From contig NZ_CP013374.1 of NCBI RefSeq assembly GCF_001522585.2, positions 124,001-188,000 on the forward strand: a DNA stretch of 64,000 bases, in the 5' to 3' direction. Under the pieces are notes generated by a model. That model worked only from the letters and a program-made list of their open reading frames with translations, was not told the origin of the DNA and searched no databases. The DNA comes from Burkholderia sp. NRF60-BP8. GTDB lineage: Bacteria; Pseudomonadota; Gammaproteobacteria; Burkholderiales; Burkholderiaceae. Numbering within the stretch: position 1 is the first letter of the stretch; each line of letters starts with the position of its first letter. This document shows, piece after piece, positions 50,931 to 60,027 of this stretch. The position numbers and the translations under genes were made by a program.

Positions 50931-52787
50931 ATGGTGTCGATGCTCAACGGTAGAACCCGTCGTGGTGGATGGTGTTGCGGCATGGCTGTCGCGGCGTCCG
51001 CGGCCGCCATGCTGATTGTGTCCGGTTGCAACGATAACGAGGTCCGGAATGCTGGAGGCGGCACGGCCGACGCCGCGTTGACCTGCGATCAGACGATGAA
51101 GGCGCGATTCGCGCCGGATGCGAACACGACGGTGATCGCGGTGAAGTCGTTCAAGGCGGGCGATCCGCTGGCGCTCGATGCGTCCGCCGTCACATCGGCG
51201 ACGCCCGTCGCCGGCAACGATCTGTGTCTCGTCAAGCTGAACGTCGGCCCCGGTAACACGGGCCCGTCGGGCGCGCCGTCGACGTCGGCCGGCATCGGAA
51301 TGGAAATCTGGCTGCCCGCGCCGTCGAACTGGAATCGCAGGATTCACAACCTCGGCGGCGGCGGGTGGCAGGGCGGTGCGTACGGCGACCCGAAGAAGAT
51401 CGCCAGCGCGGGCGGCACGCCGAGCGCCGCGACGATCGCGGCGTCCGAGGGCGCGGTGGTCGGCACGACGGATACCGGGCACACGATCCAGAACGGCTCG
51501 TTCGCGATGAATCCCGACGGCACGATCAACACGACGCTGTGGACGGACTTCGCGCAGCGCAGCCTGCACGAGCTGGCGCTGAAGACCAAGGCGCTGGCCG
51601 CCGCCTATTACGCGGCGCCGCAGAAGTATGCGTACTGGGACGGCTGCTCGACCGGCGGCCGGCAGGGCTACAACGAAGCGCAGAACAACCCGTCCGACTA
51701 CGACGGCTACCTGACCGGCGCCCCCGCGTTCAACTGGTCGAAGTTCATCACCGGCGAACTGTATCCGCAGGTCGTCGCGCAAACCGATCTCGGCGGCGCG
51801 ACGTTGACCGATGCACAACAGGCGTTGCTGTCGGGCGCGGCCGTCAGCGCATGCGATGCGGTCGCCGGCCAGCACCTCGGCTACCTGATGGATCCCGCGC
51901 AATGCCGCTACGATCCGACGCAGGATGCGAGCGTGCTGTGCGCGGGCGTGACGGTCGGCACCGTCACCGGAACGAATACGACTGCCGCGTGCGTGACGGC
52001 CGCGCAGGCGAGCGCGATGAACAAGACCTGGTACGGGATGACGCGCGACGGCTCGGTGCCGAGCCCGGCGCTCGACACCGGCACGGCGACGTCGCTCGCC
52101 GGCAACCAGATGTGGTTCGGGCTGATGCGCGGCACGGGCACCGGCGCGCTGGCCGGCGCGACCCCGTTCAGCATCTCGACCGACCTCGTCGCGCTGGAGC
52201 TGCAGGATCCGACGATCGCCGGCGCCGGCTTCGCGAACGCGACCGGCAACGGCGCGAACCAGTGGAAGCGCCTCGGCTATGCGGGTCTTGCGCATGCGTA
52301 CGATCAGGGTATCGCGCTGCAGCCGTCGTTCGGCAACATCAATACGGACAACCCGGACCTGTCGGGGCTCGTGCGGGCCGGTGCGAAGGTCCTGCACTAT
52401 CACGGTCTTGCCGATCCGCTGATCACGCCGTCGGGCAGCATCAACTACTACGAACGCGTCGCGAGCCGGATGGGCGGCATACCGGCGGTGCAGCAGTTCG
52501 ACCGGCTGTTCCTCGTGCCAGGCATGGGGCACTGCAGCGGCTACGGGGGAGTGAACGGCACGGCCGGCCCCGCGCAGACGGCGAATACGGTGCCGCTGCC
52601 GCATGCGGACCGTCAGGATCTGTACGCGCGGCTGGTCGACTGGGTCGAGCACGGGCAGGCGCCGGCCCGCATCGACCTCACATCGGCGGACGGCAGTGCG
52701 AGCCAGCCCGTGTGCATGTATCCGACGAAGGCCACGTACAACGGCTCGGGGTCGATCAGGGACGCGGCGAACTACTCGTGCAAGTGA
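50931..52787 (+). CDS. tannase/feruloyl esterase family lipoprotein
   Basis: A 618-residue exported esterase. The signal ends in lipobox IVSGC (Cys33). The alpha/beta-hydrolase core has Cys239-Ser240 in DGCSTGGRQGYNEA, the acid in YHGLADPLITPSG and His next to Cys in PGMGHCSGYGG, so the CS-D-HC arrangement of tannases, with a disulphide beside the triad, is complete. A lid insertion lies between ~290 and 440. It probably cleaves feruloyl, galloyl or related aryl esters outside the cytoplasm. RBS GGAGGG. The substrate theme fits the nearby aromatic pathway. Confidence 0.88.
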   Translation: MVSMLNGRTRRGGWCCGMAVAASAAAMLIVSGCNDNEVRNAGGGTADAALTCDQTMKARFAPDANTTVIAVKSFKAGDPLALDASAVTSATPVAGNDLCLVKLNVGPGNTGPSGAPSTSAGIGMEIWLPAPSNWNRRIHNLGGGGWQGGAYGDPKKIASAGGTPSAATIAASEGAVVGTTDTGHTIQNGSFAMNPDGTINTTLWTDFAQRSLHELALKTKALAAAYYAAPQKYAYWDGCSTGGRQGYNEAQNNPSDYDGYLTGAPAFNWSKFITGELYPQVVAQTDLGGATLTDAQQALLSGAAVSACDAVAGQHLGYLMDPAQCRYDPTQDASVLCAGVTVGTVTGTNTTAACVTAAQASAMNKTWYGMTRDGSVPSPALDTGTATSLAGNQMWFGLMRGTGTGALAGATPFSISTDLVALELQDPTIAGAGFANATGNGANQWKRLGYAGLAHAYDQGIALQPSFGNINTDNPDLSGLVRAGAKVLHYHGLADPLITPSGSINYYERVASRMGGIPAVQQFDRLFLVPGMGHCSGYGGVNGTAGPAQTANTVPLPHADRQDLYARLVDWVEHGQAPARIDLTSADGSASQPVCMYPTKATYNGSGSIRDAANYSCK

Positions 52788-52871
52788 CGGACGGGGGTGC
52801 CGCGGTGTGTCGCGGTTGCAGGTGCGTGTCGATGCGGGCGGCGCAGGCCGCCCGCGCCGCGTCAAGCGAGC

Positions 52872-53096
52872 CGGAATTTCTTGCGCAGGCTCGAATCGGC
52901 GCGGACCGCATCGTTTGCGGCTTACCAGAAAGGGGGCAGCCCGATCGAAGTGTTGCAGGCCGACGAAAGCCAGCTGCGCGCATCGGACGAACGCGTGCAG
53001 GCGCGAACCGAAGCGGCGCGCGCGGCGGTCGCCGCGTTCAAGGCGCTCGGCAGCGGATGGGAGTCGCCGCAAGCGCAGGCCGTTGCGAGCCGGTAG
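52872..53096 (+). pseudogene. remnant of an efflux outer-membrane protein (NodT/TolC type)
   Basis: About 75 codons resembling only the C-terminal end of RND-efflux outer membrane lipoproteins: ASFAAYQKGGSPIEVLQADES followed by a helix with AAVAAFKALGSGWES, the usual LYKALGGGW end. No start codon with ribosome site, no signal peptide and no barrel strands precede it. The stop is at 53094-53096. It is a leftover from deletion of an efflux operon. Confidence 0.65.
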
Positions 53097-53247
53097 CGGT
53101 GGCATCGAAACCTGGTCGGTCGGGCCGGACAAGCGTCGAATGATCGCGGGTCGTGACGCCTTGTGCTGGGCGCGTTCACACTGCCAACGGATAGGGGGAG
53201 CAACGCAGAAAGTAGCGGCGATGTCCCCTATGGGTTACAATCGCTTC

Positions 53248-53544
53248 ATGTTCAAAGTCCTGACCACTCCCCAATTTGACAAATGGCTCGATGGTCTTCG
53301 CGACCCGGTCGGCAGCGCCGCGATCAGCCTACGCATCGAGCGGGCGAAGCTCGGCAATCTTGGCCAGTGGCGTGCGATCGGCGACGGCGTCAACGAAATG
53401 AAGATCGATGTAGGGCCGGGGTACCGGGCCTACTTCGTGCGACGCGGAAAGATAATCGTCGTGGTGTTGTGTGGCGGGGACAAGTCGACGCAGAAGAAGG
53501 ACATCAAGACGGCGAAGCAAATCGCCGCCGAACTGGAGGATTGA
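53248..53544 (+). CDS. RelE/HigB-type addiction-module toxin
   Basis: A 98-residue basic protein: FKVLTTPQFDKWLDGLRD, RAIGDGVNEMKIDVGPGYRAYFVRRGK and IVVVLCGGDKSTQKKDI are the conserved blocks of the HigB/Gp49-like RelE superfamily, ribosome-dependent mRNA interferases. The ATG at 53248 has no clear ribosome site; a TACAAT eight bases upstream could be a -10 box, making the mRNA nearly leaderless. ATGs at 53221 and 53230 are alternatives. The antitoxin gene starts two bases after its stop. Toxin-first order is typical of hig modules. Confidence 0.88.
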   Translation: MFKVLTTPQFDKWLDGLRDPVGSAAISLRIERAKLGNLGQWRAIGDGVNEMKIDVGPGYRAYFVRRGKIIVVVLCGGDKSTQKKDIKTAKQIAAELED

Positions 53545-53546
53545 AG

Positions 53547-53918
53547 ATGAAAATCAGCGAACTGGCCGAATTCGACGGCGCAAAGTACCTGAAGGACGAG
53601 GAAGCGATTCGTCACTACCTGGCGCAGGCGTTCGAAGATGGGGATCCTCGACTGATCCAGGTCGCGCTCGGAAACGTCGCGAAGGCGCGTGGCATGACGG
53701 CGCTGGCGCGCGAGTCCGGTGTGAAGCGTGAAGCGCTCTACCGTGCGCTGTCGGAAGGTGGGAACGCGGAGTTTGCAACGATCATGAAGGTGGTCGCCGC
53801 GTTGGGATTGCATCTGACCGTTGCGCCGACCACGCAGACCGCCGAAGCGGCAGCCGCGCCTGAACCGACCTCGCGCACGCGTTCGCGTTCGCCAGCACGG
53901 GCGGTGGCCCACGGGTGA
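53547..53918 (+). CDS. HigA-type addiction-module antitoxin
   Basis: A 123-residue protein with an N-terminal toxin-contact part (YLKDEEAIRHYLAQAFEDGDP) and an Xre-type helix-turn-helix (GMTALARESGVKREALYRALS, then AEFATIMKVVAALGLHL), the layout of the probable addiction-module antidote family. The C-terminal ~25 residues are an Ala/Thr/Arg-rich disordered extension beyond the usual length. GGAGG lies within the toxin's last codons, so translation is coupled. It should neutralise the toxin and repress the pair. Confidence 0.88.
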   Translation: MKISELAEFDGAKYLKDEEAIRHYLAQAFEDGDPRLIQVALGNVAKARGMTALARESGVKREALYRALSEGGNAEFATIMKVVAALGLHLTVAPTTQTAEAAAAPEPTSRTRSRSPARAVAHG

Positions 53919-54012
53919 TGTCGTCAGGGCCGGGCGGGAACTTTCGCGCCGGGCCTGCCCGTATCGATCCGGCCGGCATCGCGCGAAGCCCTGCGCGCAG
54001 CGCAGCTCGACG

Positions 54013-55623
54013 CTACCGCTTGATTGCCCCCCGCAACCGCCTCACATCCCGCTCCGACACCGGCGCAGCCCGATTTCCCCACGCACCGCGCACGTAGCTG
54101 ACCACCGCGGCGATCTCGCCGCTCGTCAGCGCGCCGCGCATCGCCGGCATCCGCTGCACCGGCCCTGGCTTCCCCGGCGTGGGCCGCGCACCTTCGACCA
54201 CGATCCGGATCGTGCTGGTCGGATCGGCTGCGAGCACGATCGAACTGCCCGCGAGCGCCGGCCCGCGATCGGGGACGCCTTGACCTTCGGCCCCGTGGCA
54301 ACGCGCACAGAACCCCGCATACACGCCGGCTCCCGGCGCCTGCTGGCCGCTTTCCGGACGCGGGCCGGCCACCGTCAGCCGCGGCACGCCGACCGCGAGC
54401 GGATTCGTCGCCGCAGTCGGTTGCGCCGGCAACGACTTCAGGTACACCGCCATCGCATGGCGGTCGGCATCGGTCAGCAACGCGGTGCTTTCGCCGACGA
54501 CCGGCGCCATCGCGCCGAACACCGCGCCGCGCGCCGCATGGCCGCTGCGCAGGAACGCGGCGATGTCGTCGGCCGACCAGCGGCCGAGGCCGTCCGGGTC
54601 CGCGCCGGTCAGGTTCGGCGCGAACCAGTGATCGTTGATGCCGCCGGTGAGGAACGCGGGGCTGCGCTCGTCGTAGCCGCGTTCGTTGTAGGCCGGCCCG
54701 CGCGGCGTATGGCACGCGCCGCAATGGCCGAGCCCCTGCACGAGATAGGCGCCGCGATTCCACTCCGCCGATCGCGACGGCTGCGGCGCGAACCGCTCGC
54801 GGTTCGCGAATGCGAGGCTCCACAGTCCGAGCGCCCAGCGCTGGTTGAACGGAAACGGCAACTGTGTGAGTTTCGCCGCGTTCGGGGAGGGCGAGACGCC
54901 GCGCATGAAATACGCATACAACGCGCGCACGTCGTCGTCGCTCAGGTGCGCGAGCGACGGGTAGGGCATCGCTGGATACAGCCGGCTGCCGTCCGCGCGT
55001 ACGCCGCGCCGCAACGCATCGTCGAACTGGCGCAGCGTGTAGTGGCCGATTCCGTGCGTCGGGTCCGGCGTGATGTTCGGCGCGTAGATCGGCCCGAACG
55101 GCGAATTCACCGGCTGGCCGCCCGCGTACGGCGTATGGTCGGCCGCGTCGTGGCACGCGGCGCAGTCGCCGGCGAGCGCGAGGTAGCGGCCGCGCGCGAG
55201 CGTCGCGGCATCGGCGCTCGCGGCAGCCGCGACGATCGCCGGGCGGCCGGCGGTCGAAGCGGATGCCGCATGCGGCGGCTGCGCGGCCGCGCCAGATGCG
55301 CCAGATGCGCCAGATGTGCCAGATGCGCCGGAATCCGCCGCCCCCGCCTCCCGCGACCGGGAAAGGCGTGGGTCGTTTCGCACACGAGCGGACATCGACG
55401 CGCCGGCATCGGCCGCCGCCGTGCGAATCCGCACGAACCGCCAGCCCGACGCGGGTTCAGGCGCTTGCGCCGCCGACGCGGTGTCGGCCGCATCGGCGGG
55501 TGCGGCGGTGTTGTCGTCATGCTGCATGTCGCATCCGCCGAGCGCGACGCATACCGCGAACGCGACCCCTGCGCGGTGGCCCGGAGCCCGGAACGGGAAC
55601 GAAGCGAACGAGATCAGCGCCAT
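54013..55623 (-). CDS. triheme cytochrome c lipoprotein
   Basis: A 536-residue exported protein. The signal ends with lipobox LGGC (Cys31). After a disordered Ala/Ser/Gly stretch (~35-140), which contains a 9-bp tandem repeat, come three c-type haem domains with CAACH, CGACH and CARCH. This is the layout of the cytochrome subunits of membrane alcohol and gluconate dehydrogenases, but the dehydrogenase subunits are absent. The gene overlaps the upstream membrane-protein gene by ten bases, so it belongs with the caa3 oxidase and may feed electrons to it. Confidence 0.88.
   Translation of the reverse strand: MALISFASFPFRAPGHRAGVAFAVCVALGGCDMQHDDNTAAPADAADTASAAQAPEPASGWRFVRIRTAAADAGASMSARVRNDPRLSRSREAGAADSGASGTSGASGASGAAAQPPHAASASTAGRPAIVAAAASADAATLARGRYLALAGDCAACHDAADHTPYAGGQPVNSPFGPIYAPNITPDPTHGIGHYTLRQFDDALRRGVRADGSRLYPAMPYPSLAHLSDDDVRALYAYFMRGVSPSPNAAKLTQLPFPFNQRWALGLWSLAFANRERFAPQPSRSAEWNRGAYLVQGLGHCGACHTPRGPAYNERGYDERSPAFLTGGINDHWFAPNLTGADPDGLGRWSADDIAAFLRSGHAARGAVFGAMAPVVGESTALLTDADRHAMAVYLKSLPAQPTAATNPLAVGVPRLTVAGPRPESGQQAPGAGVYAGFCARCHGAEGQGVPDRGPALAGSSIVLAADPTSTIRIVVEGARPTPGKPGPVQRMPAMRGALTSGEIAAVVSYVRGAWGNRAAPVSERDVRRLRGAIKR
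55291..55326 (-). repeat. 9-bp tandem repeat in the cytochrome c gene
   Basis: Four adjacent copies of GCCAGATGC (one with GCCAGATGT), reading as Ala-Ser-Gly or Thr-Ser-Gly on the coding strand. It lies in the linker between lipid anchor and haem domains and keeps frame, so copy number could vary between strains and change linker length. Confidence 0.75.
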
Positions 55624-56015
55624 GGGCTGCAAGGCCCCACGAAAGCGGTGACGATCCCCGTAAACACCAGACCGATCACGAAGCCGAGCGCGGCGAGCAT
55701 CCCGCAGCGCGCGAGAAAGCGCGTACTGTCGTCGCGCGTCGCGGCGGGCGCTTCGGCATCGTGCCGGCGCCGCCACGCGTGCGCGAGCCACGTCGCGCAG
55801 GTCGCGGCCAGCGCGAACGCGCCCGCCGCGATCAGCGCGAGCCACACGCCGACGTGCGCCCAGCGCGGCGCGGCCTGCGCGACGCCGAGCGGATAGCACG
55901 CGGTGGACGCGAGCGTCTCCGACACGAGCATCTGCGCGAACCACAGCGCGGGCGCGCCGACGAGGCCGGCCGCGATCGCGAGCAGCGGTGTCCACGCGCG
56001 GCGTGTGTCGTTCAT
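55614..56015 (-). CDS. small membrane protein of the oxidase cluster
   Basis: A 133-residue protein with four hydrophobic segments (PLLAIAAGLVGAPALWFAQ, VGVWLALIAAGAFALAATC, and a C-terminal LAALGFVIGLVFTGIVTAF). No cofactor ligand is obvious. It overlaps the oxidase subunit I/III gene by ATGA and the cytochrome c gene by ten bases. It may be a small accessory subunit or assembly factor of the oxidase; I do not recognise a named family. Confidence 0.7.
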   Translation of the reverse strand: MNDTRRAWTPLLAIAAGLVGAPALWFAQMLVSETLASTACYPLGVAQAAPRWAHVGVWLALIAAGAFALAATCATWLAHAWRRRHDAEAPAATRDDSTRFLARCGMLAALGFVIGLVFTGIVTAFVGPCSPWR

Positions 56016-58651
56016 CCGGTACTCCTCAGCCAGAACGGCGATACGTACAGCGCGGTGAAGATGAACAGCCACACGATGTCGACGAAGTGCCAGTAGAGCC
56101 CGCCGACCGTCAGCGCGACGCGTCGCTCGCGGCCGAAGAAACCGGCGGCCGTCCACCCGGCGAGCAGCGAGAGGATCGCGAGGCCGGCCACGACGTGCGC
56201 GAGGTGGAACCCGGTGATCGTGAAGTAGAGGCTGCCGTACAGATGCGCGGTCGGGCCGTACGGATGGTCGCGCCATTCGTGCCACTGGACCAGCGCGAAC
56301 GCGGCGCCGAGCACCAGCGCGACGACGAGCATCGCCACCGCGCGCGCCTGCCTGTCGGCGCGCACCGCGCGTTCCGCGAGCCACACGAACACGCTGCTCG
56401 ACAGCAGCACGACCGTGTTGGCGGCTGCGAGCCCGATCTTCGGCATCCCTTCCGGCGGCCACGGTGCGGACCATTGCGACTGCAGGTAGAAATAGCAGAA
56501 CAGCAGGTAGCCGAACAGCCCGGCCTCGGTCACGATCAGCGTGAGCACGCCCCACCAGCCGCCCGCGCGCTCGCCGCAACTGCCGACCGGCAGCGGCTCG
56601 ATGCACGCAGCCGGCGCGCCGGCCGGCGCCGTCGCCGACGGCGGCTCGTCCGGATGCGGCCCGGCGGCCGCGGCGGGCGCCTGCGTGTCGGCGCGGGCCG
56701 GCAGGCGCGCGCGCTGCCCGAGCGTGCGGCGCGGCCATAGCCACGCGGCGGTGGCGATCGCGCATCCGGCGACGGCCGCGCAGACGAGGGTCGGCGAGCG
56801 CGCGAGCATCGCCGCGAACACGCCGGTCGCCAGCAGCGCGAGCATGAACGGCACGCAACTGTCTTCGGGCATCTTCAGGATCGCGCTGGGCGCCGCGGCG
56901 AGCGGCGTGACCGCGAGCGCCTCGCGCCCGTCCGCGAGCCGGTAGCCGACCCGCAGGCTGGTGCGCGCCGGATCGTCGCGCGTTTCCCACAGCGGATGCC
57001 GCGACGCGACGAGCGGCAGCACCGCGAAGTTGTACACGGGCGTCGGCGACGCGACCGACCATTCGAGGCCGGCGCCGCCCCACGGGTTGTCGCCGGCGCG
57101 CGCGCCGCGCCGCGCGCTCACCAGCGCATTGACGACGAACATCGCGATGCCGATCCCGAACACGAACGAGCCGATCGTCGTCAGCAGGTTCGACGTATCC
57201 CACCCCATCCCGGACGGATAGGTATAGATGCGGCGCGGCATCCCGAGCAGTCCGGACACGTGCATCGGGAAGAAGCCGAGATTGAAGCCGACCAGCACGA
57301 CCCAGAAGGTCCAGCGGCCGAACCGCTCGCTCATCATCCGCCCGGTGAATTTCGGGAACCAGTACGCGACGCCGCCGAGCACCGGAAACACGTTGATGCC
57401 GAGCAGCACGTAATGCAGGTGCGCGACGACGAAGTACGTATCGGTGAGCTGCCAGTCGAGCGGCACGGCCGCGGTCATCACGCCCGACACGCCGCCGATC
57501 ACGAACATCAGCACGAAGCCCGCGAAATACAGGAACGGCGTGCGGAACACGGGGCGGCCGGTCCAGATCGTCGCGATCCACGCGAACACCGCGACCGCGC
57601 TCGGAATCGAGATCAGCATGCTCGCGGCGCCGAAGAACGCGAGCGCGAGCGGCGCGATGCCCGTCGCGAACATGTGGTGGACCCACACCTCGAAGCCGAT
57701 CAGCATCGTCGCGACGGTCGACACCGCGACGGCCTCGTACGCGACGAGCGGCCGCCGGCAGAACGTTGGCAGCGCGTCCGACACGATCCCCATTGCGGGC
57801 AGCACGACCACGTAAACCCACGGATGCGCGAACATCCAGAACAGGTGCTGCCACAACAGCGGCCGGCCGCCGTGCGCGACGTCGAAGAAATGCGTGCCGG
57901 CATTGCGGTCGAGCCACAGCAGCAGGAACGCGAGGCTCACCGACGGCACCGCGACCAGGTTCGCGACCGACGCGGTCAGCGTGCCCCACACGATGATCGG
58001 CAGCCGGTCGATCGACATGCCGTGCGCGCGCATCCGCAGCAGCGTGACGACGAAGTTCGCGGCGCCGCCCGTCGTCGAGATGCCGAGCAGGATCATCCCG
58101 AGCGCGTAGATGTCGATGTTCGCGCCGGCGCTGTAGTCGAGCGACGTGAGCGGCACGTAGTTGAACCAGCCGCCGTCCGGCACCGCGCCGAGCGGAAAGC
58201 TCGCGTACAGGAACAGCCCGGCGAACAGGAACGCCCAGTACGAGAACGCGTTGAGCCGCGGAAACGCCATGTCGCGCGAGCCGAGCATCAGCGGCCACAG
58301 GTAGTTCGCGAAACCGGACAGTACCGGCAGCGCGTACAGGAAGATCATCGTGACGCCGTGCATCGTGAACAGCGAATCGTATTGCGCGGGCGTGAGCAGC
58401 GTCGCGTTCGGCCGCGCGAGCTGGATGCGCATCACGAGCGCCTCGACGCCGCCGAGCAGCAGGAACGCGAACGCGGTGACGATGTAGCGCAGCCCGATGC
58501 GTTTGTGATCGACGGTGCCGAGCCAGCCGCGCCAGCCGGGTTCCGATTCCCACTGCTCGGCCAGCGCGCGCTCGTGCGCGGAACCGGGCGGCGCTTCGCC
58601 GAGATCGGGTACGCGGCTGAGCGGGGTGGGCGTGTCGCGGGCGATGGCCAT
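56012..58651 (-). CDS. cytochrome c oxidase subunit I/III fusion
   Basis: An 879-residue membrane protein. Residues ~40-560 are subunit I: haem a ligand in FTMHGVTMIFL, CuB ligands His276 in AHPWVY and HH in VWVHHMF, and HLHYVLLG for both haems. Tyr280, the cross-linked tyrosine, is kept, but position 278 is Trp where Paracoccus aa3 has the D-channel Glu. Residues ~680-875 are subunit III (TEAGLFGYLLFCYFYLQ, FHLAHVVAGLAIL). A soluble Pro/Ala linker joins them. ATG 58651 is preferred over 58657 because GAGGA then has workable spacing. It reduces O2 at the inner membrane with CoxB. Confidence 0.93.
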   Translation of the reverse strand: MAIARDTPTPLSRVPDLGEAPPGSAHERALAEQWESEPGWRGWLGTVDHKRIGLRYIVTAFAFLLLGGVEALVMRIQLARPNATLLTPAQYDSLFTMHGVTMIFLYALPVLSGFANYLWPLMLGSRDMAFPRLNAFSYWAFLFAGLFLYASFPLGAVPDGGWFNYVPLTSLDYSAGANIDIYALGMILLGISTTGGAANFVVTLLRMRAHGMSIDRLPIIVWGTLTASVANLVAVPSVSLAFLLLWLDRNAGTHFFDVAHGGRPLLWQHLFWMFAHPWVYVVVLPAMGIVSDALPTFCRRPLVAYEAVAVSTVATMLIGFEVWVHHMFATGIAPLALAFFGAASMLISIPSAVAVFAWIATIWTGRPVFRTPFLYFAGFVLMFVIGGVSGVMTAAVPLDWQLTDTYFVVAHLHYVLLGINVFPVLGGVAYWFPKFTGRMMSERFGRWTFWVVLVGFNLGFFPMHVSGLLGMPRRIYTYPSGMGWDTSNLLTTIGSFVFGIGIAMFVVNALVSARRGARAGDNPWGGAGLEWSVASPTPVYNFAVLPLVASRHPLWETRDDPARTSLRVGYRLADGREALAVTPLAAAPSAILKMPEDSCVPFMLALLATGVFAAMLARSPTLVCAAVAGCAIATAAWLWPRRTLGQRARLPARADTQAPAAAAGPHPDEPPSATAPAGAPAACIEPLPVGSCGERAGGWWGVLTLIVTEAGLFGYLLFCYFYLQSQWSAPWPPEGMPKIGLAAANTVVLLSSSVFVWLAERAVRADRQARAVAMLVVALVLGAAFALVQWHEWRDHPYGPTAHLYGSLYFTITGFHLAHVVAGLAILSLLAGWTAAGFFGRERRVALTVGGLYWHFVDIVWLFIFTALYVSPFWLRSTG

Positions 58652-58664
58652 CGGCATCCTCGGT

Positions 58665-59723
58665 TCAGTGCAGCGTCGCGAGATACGCGGCGAGATCGTC
58701 GGCGTCGCGCGGCGCGAGCGCGATCGACGGCATCAGCGATTGCGGCTTGAGCTGCTGCGCATGCGCGATCCAGCGGCGCAGGTCGTCGGGCGTGTTGTCG
58801 AGCGTGCCGGCCGCGAGCAGCCGGCGCGTGCCGACGTGCGTGAGATCGGGGCCCGCGTCGCCCGTTGCGTCGGTGCCGCGCACCGCGTGGCAGCCCGCGC
58901 AGCGCGCGGCGAACACGCGTTGGCCGCGGCGCTCGGCGCCGGCCGCGGGCGCCTGCGCCGGTTGGCGTTGCGCGGCGAGCCACGCACGAAACGCGGCCGG
59001 CGGCTCGGCCACGACTTCGAACGCCATGTGCGCATGCTGCGCGCCGCAGTATTGCGAGCACTGCCCGCGATAGACGCCCGGCCGGTCGGCCTGCAGCCAC
59101 TGGCGATTGGTCTGGCCGGGAATCGTCTGGGTCTTGCCGGCGAGTTGCGGCACCCAGAACGCATGGATCACGTCGGCGCTCTTCAGTTCGATCGCGACCG
59201 GCTCGCCCACCGGAATATGGATTTCGTTCGCGGTGACGAAGGCCGGGCCGTCGGCATCGTCGGGATAACGAACGGCCCACCACCAGTCGTGCGCGGTTAC
59301 CGCGATCGTCAGCGCGGGCGGGCGCGGCGGCGTCGCGATCGCGCCGAGCACGCGCAGCATGTAGACGAGCGCGCCGAACAGCAGCAGGATCGAGATCGCC
59401 GAGCCCACGGTCACGATCGTCAGCCCGCTGCCGTGGCCGCCGCCCGCCCGCGCGCGACGGCGAAACAGCGCGATCAGCAGCAGCACGGCGATCGCGACGC
59501 AGACGAACAGGCACAGCGCGAGCAGCGCCCAGCCGAGCACGAAGACCGGCTGCGCGGCGGGGCCGGCCGCGTGCACGACGTAGGCGAGCGGCAGCGGCGC
59601 GGTCGGATTATTGCCGGGCGCCGCAGGCTCGGCGGCCGCGCGCGCGACGAGCGGCGCGACCGCCCACGCGAACGGTGCGATGCATGCGATACGACGCGTT
59701 TTTCTGGACAACGGAACGAGCAA
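58665..59723 (-). CDS. coxB: cytochrome c oxidase subunit II with fused cytochrome c (caa3 type)
   Basis: A 352-residue protein. A signal peptide (~1-31), two membrane helices, and the cupredoxin domain with the complete CuA site CSQYCGAQHAHM are followed by a C-terminal cytochrome c domain with CAGCH and a Met ligand in SLMPSIAL. The start is a TTG at 59723: AAGGAG at 59729-59734 on the complement lies five bases upstream, and no ATG or GTG fits the signal peptide. It begins the operon coxB - subunit I/III - membrane protein - cytochrome c, with 13 bases to the next gene. Confidence 0.9.
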   Translation of the reverse strand: MLVPLSRKTRRIACIAPFAWAVAPLVARAAAEPAAPGNNPTAPLPLAYVVHAAGPAAQPVFVLGWALLALCLFVCVAIAVLLLIALFRRRARAGGGHGSGLTIVTVGSAISILLLFGALVYMLRVLGAIATPPRPPALTIAVTAHDWWWAVRYPDDADGPAFVTANEIHIPVGEPVAIELKSADVIHAFWVPQLAGKTQTIPGQTNRQWLQADRPGVYRGQCSQYCGAQHAHMAFEVVAEPPAAFRAWLAAQRQPAQAPAAGAERRGQRVFAARCAGCHAVRGTDATGDAGPDLTHVGTRRLLAAGTLDNTPDDLRRWIAHAQQLKPQSLMPSIALAPRDADDLAAYLATLH

Positions 59724-60027
59724 CGCGACTCCTTGCCGATGGTGGCGGCATGACCAAAGCCGTTCGCGGCGGAGCAAGTTCCGTGCGTACGCGGCTCGCA
59801 CGCAGGCGGCTGCGGCAACGCGCAATGGCGCACGCAACGCGCCGGTGCGTTACAGCCGGTTTGTAAATCGGGCGGCCGTTCACGGCGCGCGCCGGCGCGG
59901 TACGGTCCGCATGGGTCCGCATCGCCGGCGGCATGTCGTTTGCTGCGCCGATCGCGTTCCGGCACGCTGCGGCGCAAAAGCTGCGTCGGCATGCCGGCCC
60001 CTCATCGGAAAACGGGAGGAACCGACC
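59724..60027. promoter_or_regulatory. divergent promoter region between the caa3 operon and the SDR gene
   Basis: 304 bases separating genes transcribed away from each other, so it must hold both promoters. A short frame (59675-59866, plus) crosses it but overlaps coxB and reads as Arg-rich noise. The stretch TTACAGCCGGTTTGTAAA (59850-59867) contains a TTACA/TGTAA dyad that might bind a regulator. No clear -10/-35 pair was found. Confidence 0.4.

Noticed and set aside
59675-59866. Short plus-strand gene between the oxidase and the SDR
   Set aside because: Overlaps the 5' end of coxB, lacks a ribosome site and reads as Arg-rich filler.
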